From assembly GCA_001953115.1 (NCBI GenBank), contig LSSL01000779.1:4545-29575 (forward strand): a DNA stretch of 25,031 nucleotides, in the 5' to 3' direction. The stretch comes from Smittium mucronatum. Its lineage: Eukaryota > Kickxellomycota > Harpellomycetes > Harpellales > Legeriomycetaceae. The translations under genes and the position numbers were made by a program. Below, piece by piece: positions 18,030-25,031 of this stretch. The notes beneath the pieces were generated by a model. The model had not been told where the DNA came from, did not search any database, and was given only the letters and a program-made list of their open reading frames with translations. Position 1 is the stretch's first letter; each line of letters begins with the position of its first letter.

Positions 18030-18168
18030 TAATATATCTTAATAATATATCACTTCCTAAATCATTTGAAAAACATGATTTAATTCTGTTTAATTTAGAT
18101 AATAGCCATAAAAAGCATTAATTTCATTTAAAGTTCTGAATTTCATTGATAGCCTATGTGGTATTAAT
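18030..18168 (-). repeat. IR3 right arm (inverted repeat)
   Basis: This is the partner of 17150-17285. The internal region also holds a small hairpin (about 17924-17940 with 17968-17983, CACATTTATTTGAAAA against TTTTCAAATAAACACG), so the structure is partly nested. Confidence 0.75.
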
Positions 18169-18629
18169 TTAAAATATATTTAATTTAATTTTAACAGATT
18201 TTTTATGATAGGATGTTTTGTATAAAAGCTAATATAAAATAAAAATCTAATTTTTATTAAATCAAATTTAAATATCAAAATGCTTTAGTCTTGGGAAAAT
18301 TTTTAGGATGCTTTTTAATATAAAATCAGTGGTATTATGTTACGAAAAAAACTTTAAAAAAAATTCAAAATTAATTTTTTTTCAATAAAATTTTATATAA
18401 AAAAAATTATCGGAACTCCAAAATAAGATAATGTGGGAAAGTTGAGATATCCTGTTAAGTTAAAATTTTTATATTAAAAAAAATTGTGATTATTCATATA
18501 TTTTTTCACATTAAAACATATATTCCATTTTTTTAAATGGAAAAAGTATTCAGATATAATAAATGTTGGAATTTTCGATACTTTTAAACTGATAATCAAC
18601 CTTGAAAATGTAAATTAACACATTTCCTG

Positions 18630-19683
18630 GGATTGGAGCATACAGGGATGAAATTAAAGTGACGAATTGCAGGTGGATCTTGCGATATTAACTCTCAAAA
18701 ACTACAACAGCGATTTGGATATGTATCATCCCAGAGTATATAATTTTTTTTGGAAAGCCCTGAAGATATATAAATCATAACTGGTTTTAGATTGTACGAA
18801 TTTGAAGAAAAAATACATTATGTGAAGTTGATTATTTGAATTTGGAAATAGATAGAGATAATTATTCGAAGTTTGAACAAAAAGACAAATCGATTATATT
18901 GTAGCATTTATTAAGCACTATTTAAAATAAAAAAAATGGCTAAAAGCATTGGGACATCAGCTCTCTTGATCTGTTCAACAATAAACAGTACTAGAAAAAA
19001 TAAAAGAGAGGTTTTTTAAAAAAATATTCATTTCCAATGAAAAACAAATTTTGATTGTCCCAACAGGTAATTTTAAGTAAAAAAGTTGATGTTGCGTTGA
19101 TTATATACTATATAGTTTTTTATATAAAAATAATTTCTAGGTTCTTTAACGAATCAAAAATATTTTACTCGGGCAAACACATATAGGTATTGCGTATAAT
19201 GAGAGATGGCAGTAGTACCTGAAAATATAATTAAATTCATCAGCTCAGCTGTTGAATGATCAGTTCAACAAGTAAGTTTGCAGAAAAATGGAAATCAAGT
19301 ATCTTATTTTATTTTGAAAAAAGTTCAAGATTAAAGGATTAGATATTATGGAAATTTAATCTATTGTTATAAAATTGTGGATAAAGAGTACTTGGATCTG
19401 GAAAACAAAAATTCAGGGTGGTTGTACCTAGAAAAAATAATCAAAAAGCCACTCAAAGAAACAACCGAGAGCCCCAAATAACCTCTAATATACAAGAAAA
19501 TTATCATGGGATCACTATTATTAATTAGATACCAGCGAAAAAAATGATTTTTGATATTTTTTTTGGTAGAGTATAAGGGGTTTTTAAAATAACCAGAGAT
19601 GATTATAGAGAATCTCTTAAAAAAATTTAAATAATTATTGAAATTTGTAATCTTTGACAAATTTTTATATATCTAAGTTCCAA
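18630..19683 (+). pseudogene. Possible decayed coding region, unrecognised
   Basis: This stretch is less A+T-rich than its surroundings and gives patches of protein-like translation on the plus strand in changing frames, for example LYEFEEKIHYVKLII near 18795 and LENKNSGWLYLEKIIKKP near 19400, with frequent stops. I considered a DDE transposase, but no catalytic motif can be placed. The minus-strand open frame at 19367-19660 overlaps the plus-strand patches and is probably a shadow. The family is unknown. Confidence 0.25.
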
Positions 19684-19929
19684 ATGAGAGTTAGTGACTT
19701 GAATTTTTATGGTTTGGATAGAATATCGGATCATGAGTATTTAAAAAAGAAGCTATAAAAAACGAGAAAAACTAAGAAAAACAGAAAAATACCGATTAAA
19801 CCTAGACATTATTTTAACGAACTAGGAATATTAGGTGCTTTTGACCCTAAAACACCATTTTTAAACATTAATGCAAAAATATGAGTGTCTTCAGAGTCAG
19901 ATTTAAGCCTTTCCGATGAATTTTATTAA
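19684..19929 (+). pseudogene. Small decayed frame with acidic Ser-rich end, unrecognised
   Basis: From the ATG at 19684 one frame runs 81 codons to a TAA, broken only by a TAA (codon 25) and a TGA. It reads MRVSDLNFYGLDRISDHEY, then a Lys/Arg-rich part (KTRKTKKNRKIPIKPRHYF), then NELGILGAFDPKTPFLNIN and an acidic end SSESDLSLSDEFY. The steady frame, mixed composition and basic-then-acidic layout suggest the 3' end of a former gene, perhaps continuing from 18630-19683. I do not recognise it. Confidence 0.35.
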
Positions 19930-22635
19930 CTATTACTATTTTTTTACCTTAAAATTAAACATTTATTTAATTAAAAGGAAAAATAGCTAATTTTAGTATA
20001 ATATTTTAATTTAATTTTATGATAATTTAATCCGATTATAAGGCTAAAATAAAAAATAAAAATTAAACATCATGTTTTTTTTAGCTATAAAAAGGGTGAT
20101 TTCGATTTTTTTTATATGAATTTATATTTCTTCCCTAAAAAACCCTTATGAAATCAATCAGTCATTTGTTTTTCATATAGTTAAATTATAAAATCTTATT
20201 TTTTTGAGTTTGGTCTTCTAGAAACCAATCCATTTGAATAATCAACAAATTTATTTTTTTTTCATATCAGATTTCAGATATCTATTAATCCTCTAAAAAA
20301 CAATTCAATAGAGTGGTCAAAAAATTTATTTTACAACTAATTAAGTTTTAATGGAAGTATTTAACATAAAATCCGTGTCCCTGTGCATATTTTTAGTATA
20401 CTGATAGTTCAGAAGAAAAAGCATTTTCACCCACTAAAAAATCTAAATTAATATCACATTTTTTTAATACATAAATTTATTTAAATCCAAAAATATATTC
20501 TTTATATTAAAAGAATATTCATAAAATTATGATTATTTAAATTATTACCAGAGTAAAATCATTCTCAGTAAGTATTGGTAACAGTATAAATATAAAAAAA
20601 GCTAAGAAATATATAAAAAATGAAAATATGTTATTTATCATCCCTATAGTACAAATATAAATCCTTTATAATCTTTTAATAGCATCCATATATCAGTCTG
20701 AACATCTGAGAGTAAAGTTAGATTTTATTTTTAGCAAAAAAAAAAAGCTATTAAAAAAGATATCTTATTTTTTAAATAATATGAAAAAAATCCAATATGC
20801 TTAGAAGCTTTTCATTTTTTAGTTTAAACAGAATCATTTGTTATCCTAAATATAAGATTAAAATGAAATTATTTTAATCTCTTAAAAAGTAGACCTAAAA
20901 TTTATAAAACCACCTTCTGAACAAGTTATTTATATAAATTAATTATTTATAAGTCAAGTTCTTCTAATTTTAAATATTTACAAAGCTTCTATTATTTTTT
21001 ATTTTTTGCAATCACAGAATTAATAATAATTCTTAATATATATATATATATTTCATCATTTTCATCAGATTATTCAATAAAAAACCTGATTGGTTTAATA
21101 CCACTACAATTTGCAAATTTATATTTTAAATAAGTTAAAATCTAATCTAATTGTATTTTAATAAGGATTCATATAATAATACAGTTTCTGTTCATTTTAG
21201 TTAATCCAAAACTATATTTATAAACTTATATCCCAGTTAAATTATAAAATAAAATAATCCTGAATTGAATCTTATTTATATGAATTCAAAATTTTCAGTG
21301 TAAGATAAGAATATTATTTCAATATCTTAAAAAATTACAATTTTTTTATAAATAAAACGGTTTAGATGCGATTAGAAGAGTATGATATATCCCTAAAATC
21401 TTAATTTTATAAAAAAAATTGTATATCATGATTTTATTTACAATTATGGAGCTATATATAGAGTCTTTTATATCTCTAAATAGATCAATATTACCTAGAG
21501 TTTTTTATAAAAAAAATGGGAAAAGGTCAGAATGTAAATTTAATCAGTTGTAGATATCCGTAAAATTTTCCAGAATTAAATAATTTCTTTTTTCAATTAA
21601 AATAGAATCTTTGGACTATAAGATCTTTCCTAAATATAAACTTGCTTTTATCCAATAACAGATCCATCAAGAAATAATTTTAGCACAATTTTTTAATATT
21701 TTTAGCGTTAGTATATGGACTGTCTTATAATACATATTTCTACCCCAAATTTACACCAAAAAATCAAAAAGTTCATAATATTAGGTGAGATACATATAAT
21801 CAACTTTTAAAAGAAATAGTTTTGGAAATTATTATATAGAGTAATGTTTAATAAATAAAAAATTACGACTTTCTTTTGGATAATATAATTATTACTGAAT
21901 ATTTTTCTTGATAATTATGTTTAAAATACTTCATAATAACTTAATTGTTCCGTAATAACTTTAAAAAGGCAAAATAATGAAATTTTTTTAATCCAATTAA
22001 CCAATAAAAAATAGTAATTATTAGTAATTTAATGTTATATAAACATAGGCGATGTTTTTAAATTTGGGATCTAAAAGGAGGTTAAAAATATATGTATATA
22101 AAATTAGAAGGCTTTATACAAAGACTAGCTGAACATAAATAAAATTAAGTTGTTTGATAAAAAAAATAAAAATTTATCCAGTAATATTAATCAAAAAAAT
22201 TAACTATTCATATAAAAATAATTTTTCTTGCAGAATATTCTATTTTTTTGTTTATTTATTTATTTATTCATTAGCTTTTTACATCGATTTGAAAAATATT
22301 TAGTTTCTTTTTTACATGAAATTTTTTTTGAGAAACTTGAAAGCTATCATTTTCTGCAAAAATTTTTTCTATATAATTAAATTATGAAAGTTAACCTGAA
22401 GGAAGTATAGAAGATCTCTATATCAGAGATTAAAATATTTTCAAGCATTTGGGTAATAGTAACTAGAAGCTTATTAAAAATATATACAAAGGTATAGCAT
22501 ATTTTTAGGAATAAAAAAGAATGTTCTTTTTCAGCTTTAGCAAGAACAGTGTTATACTTAATCTTCCAGAATAGGCTATAAAAACCAGATGAGAATTAAA
22601 AAGCTTGTTTAAATACTGGAGTTTCATTGGCCGAG
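19930..22635. other. A+T-rich region without recognisable content
   Basis: No frame on either strand reads as protein for more than a few codons and no tRNA-like structure is visible. There is a short (AT)n run near 21037-21052. I see no long repeats with the rest of the window. Confidence 0.6.
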
Positions 22636-22653
22636 TTTTTTTTTTTTTTTTTT
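22636..22653. repeat. Poly-T tract (18 nt)
   Basis: Uninterrupted T-run just upstream of the MULE transposase pseudogene. It could be a simple slippage tract. Confidence 0.85.
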
Positions 22654-22660
22654 GATTATT

Positions 22661-23850
22661 GATACCTACCATCGAGGCTCGAAAAGACCTTGTGATATTC
22701 AGGAAAAATTAAGGGATGATGGACTTGAATTTCCTGCAAAAAAAATTTACAGAATTTTGTCAAAATTTAGAAAGAAATGCTATAGTTTATGAAATAAAAA
22801 CCTCAGGGTTAAAATTGGTTATTTAAGGCATAAATTTTAAGGATGGAGAGCCATTAATAAGCAGTTTTAGATGGGATGCAGGTATTATTTTTCATTCATA
22901 TTTTGAAAATAAATAAATTTCTTTATATATTTTAAAAAAATATAAGTAACTTGAGAATAATTATGACATCTGAAAGGTTAATAAATACTGCTTGAAAATC
23001 CAAAAATCTACACATGAACTCAAATAAAATCTTACTAAATAGGCTATTTGAAGTTATTATTAGGAGCTACATATTCAAATAGATCATTTATACCTAGAAA
23101 CTTAGCTATTGTTAAGGTCGAAGATGTAGATAATTATTTGTGGGATTTAAAAGAAATAATTTTTTTTAAAATTTCTATAAGATTGAATTTTAATTCTAAA
23201 TATTTCATTTTAGACTCGGATTCCACAATTTCTAATAGCAGTATGAGAGTTCAGACCAGGAAGCACAAGAATAAACTTCTAGGCTCAAGTTTAAAGAAGC
23301 ATAAAAAAGATGACAATTTCATTCCAAGATTTCTTTAGAAATAAATTTCCTGATCAATTTAGGTTGGTTAAATTATCAGAAAGCAAAAAAAATATGATCA
23401 TCTGTTTACAATGATAAAAAAGTGGATGGAATTTCAAGAAATGTCGGATACTCTAAAGAAATTTGAATAAAACCATATAAAAAACAACTCGGAATGTTAC
23501 GAAGGAGTTTATCTAATGAGTGTAAATACTAGCAACGCTTTAGAAAGAATTAATATAATCATGAAAAGTAGATATCTTAATCGGAAAAAATCTAATTTGA
23601 TTGATTTCATAAAATAATGACTTTCAATTTTGTTTGATGTGGAAACCAACAAGCTATAAAATTTTGAATCTCCGGCTTATGATAAAAGAATATAAATTGG
23701 AGGTGATGGACTATATTTCTGGTATTATTTTGGAAATTTAAAAGTTAATAAAATTATGGTATCCTCTAACGAAAATTTGGATGTTAATTTCTTAATCGCT
23801 TACTTAAAAAAATAACTGAACATCTCTTATACAGGTCTAAACGAATAATC
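22661..23850 (+). pseudogene. Mutator-like (MULE) transposase pseudogene
   Basis: Collinear MULE-type segments appear in shifting frames. An N-terminal part reads DIQEKLRDDGLEFPAKKIY (about 22690-22746). Then LHM...RLFEVI (about 23008-23055) lies where the family has D-G-T-H-x-x-x plus a Leu-rich strand; the first catalytic Asp is not visible. LLLGATYSNRSFIP and LAIVKVEDVDNYLWDLKEI follow (23051-23158), then ILDSDSTISN, the likely second Asp motif, and NTSNALERINIIMKSRYL (23524-23577), matching the T-S-N-x-x-E-x-x-N segment typical of MULE C-termini. No SWIM zinc finger is recognised. The 96-codon open frame at 23048-23338 lies inside it. Stops and frameshifts make it dead. The enzyme would cut and paste a DNA element. 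Confidence 0.68.
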
Positions 23851-24453
23851 AAAAAATTAAAAAGGTACATTTAATATCGGACTATAAAAAAAAATTTAGT
23901 AGTGTGGGATAAGTTGCAATTGAAATTGATCTTTAAATGACAAATAATATCAACGTGTTTATAATTTACTTATAAAAGAAGATAAACTACATATTATAAA
24001 AATTACATTGCTAGGTGTTAAAGGTAGTCAAGAGTGATCAAAGGGAATACCGAATAACTCATCATCGAATAAAAAAAATTATTAATGGTATATTAAGATA
24101 TTTTATAGAATTTTATTATTTAATATAGCACTTTAAAGTTTAATACTCAAAGTTATATAACTCTAATTAGTTTCCGAGTGTTTTGTAACACTTTATTCTT
24201 CGTTTTATAGTTAACTTAGCTTAACTTTACCAGTATAATGAAATTAAAAATTGTTTTACGAAATTCAAGTGGTTATTAAATAAGCGCATGTTTGTTAAAA
24301 TGAGCTGAATAAATTTATAGAGACTATTCTTGGTGAGTCGAATTAAATTATTCATTATTTAAAAAAGCCTTTTCTGTTTATTTCCTAATGTGATAAATAA
24401 AATTTTTATAAAATAAAACATAGTATATAGCACATATTTATAATGAAAAACAA
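23851..24453. other. A+T-rich region without gene
   Basis: The sequence lies between the MULE remnant and the tandem repeat. No coherent frame or repeat is visible. It could include the lost 3' end of the MULE, but no terminal inverted repeat could be matched to the other side. Confidence 0.5.
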
Positions 24454-24740
24454 AATTACTTATAATTCATGTTTTAAAGCACGAATATTTAAAGAATTCA
24501 CATTTAAGTGAGACCTAGGGTTGATTTTTCACTCTTTAACGCTTTTATTTATATTATAATGTCTTTGAATAGGGATTATGTTTGTTTATATTAAATATTA
24601 TTATTTTGATGATTCATTCGTTTTTTTTTTCGGTTGATCGCGTTAATGATAAAAAAGATGCAAGTTTATAACATGAATAATTTTTATTCTTAGTTTTTTG
24701 ATTTAGAAAAATGATATTTCATTTTAAACAGGTAGAATAT
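24454..24740. repeat. 287-bp tandem repeat, unit 1
   Basis: It starts AATTACTTATAATTCATG and ends ACAGGTAGAATAT. It appears identical to 24741-25027, including the length of its ten-T run. It contains no open frame of note. Confidence 0.97.
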
Positions 24741-25031
24741 AATTACTTATAATTCATGTTTTAAAGCACGAATATTTAAAGAATTCACATTTAAGTGAGA
24801 CCTAGGGTTGATTTTTCACTCTTTAACGCTTTTATTTATATTATAATGTCTTTGAATAGGGATTATGTTTGTTTATATTAAATATTATTATTTTGATGAT
24901 TCATTCGTTTTTTTTTTCGGTTGATCGCGTTAATGATAAAAAAGATGCAAGTTTATAACATGAATAATTTTTATTCTTAGTTTTTTGATTTAGAAAAATG
25001 ATATTTCATTTTAAACAGGTAGAATATAATT
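24741..25031. repeat. 287-bp tandem repeat, unit 2 and start of unit 3
   Basis: Unit 2 spans 24741-25027 and appears identical to unit 1. The last four bases of the window (AATT) match the first four of a third unit, so the array may continue beyond the edge. No divergence is visible, unlike every other repeat here. Confidence 0.95.

Noticed and set aside
19367..19660. 97-codon minus-strand open frame
   Set aside because: Low complexity, no motif, and the opposite strand reads more like decayed protein. Not convincing.
23048..23338. IS1595/Merlin (ISXO2-like) transposase for the open frame
   Set aside because: The LAIVKVEDVDNYLW segment and the downstream TSNALERIN segment fit MULE better, and no Merlin-type motif was found.
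1..25031. CRISPR array, bacterial operon or riboswitch
   Set aside because: No regularly spaced short direct repeats or bacterial gene organisation; nuclear-type tRNA genes and LTR retrotransposons show eukaryotic DNA.

Overview
The window is very A+T-rich eukaryotic nuclear DNA (well above 70% A+T by eye) with no intact protein-coding gene. What can be recognised is two Ty3/gypsy LTR retrotransposons in different states of decay, a dead Mutator-like (MULE) DNA transposase, a tRNA gene cluster, three long inverted repeats and a perfect tandem repeat at the right edge. The tRNA-Glu has the acceptor stem and G discriminator seen in fungal tRNA-Glu. With the extreme A+T content and the Ty3 plus MULE load, this suggests an A+T-rich fungal lineage, possibly a microsporidian or another early-diverging fungus. 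That placement is inference; no protein marker is present to settle it.

Layout. 1-2130 is gene-free, with inverted repeat IR1 (arms 450-710 and 1270-1538). 2131-7975 is element 1, an old plus-strand Ty3/gypsy copy in the order gag-PR-RT-RNase H-IN, riddled with stops. Its 5' LTR carries an insertion (2276-2556) that looks like a decayed tRNA-Asp/tRNA-Glu pair with a downstream tail. 8276-8752 may be a decayed gene of unknown identity. 8814-14371 is element 2, a minus-strand Ty3/gypsy copy with two 336-bp LTRs of about 97% identity, whose gag-pol is broken by stops, frameshifts and changes at catalytic residues.

The tRNA locus is the most informative part. Intact tRNA-Asp(GUC) and tRNA-Glu(UUC) genes lie 6 nt apart just right of element 2. 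The 5' part of a tRNA-Ile(AAU) gene abuts the left LTR, and a matching 3' part abuts the right LTR. Removing element 2 and one copy of a presumed 5-bp target duplication gives canonical arm lengths. The ancestral locus was therefore probably a compact tRNA Ile-Asp-Glu array, and element 2 landed in the T-loop/B-box of tRNA-Ile, 18-22 bp upstream of tRNA-Asp.

14792-16054 and about 17150-18168 hold IR2 and IR3. 18630-19929 contains patches of coherent but unrecognised translation. 19930-22635 holds nothing I can support. 22661-23850 is a MULE transposase pseudogene. 24454-25027 is two identical 287-bp units, and the first 4 bp of a third unit reach the window edge. Overall this is a heterochromatin-like transposon graveyard in which the tRNA genes are the only features that look functional.
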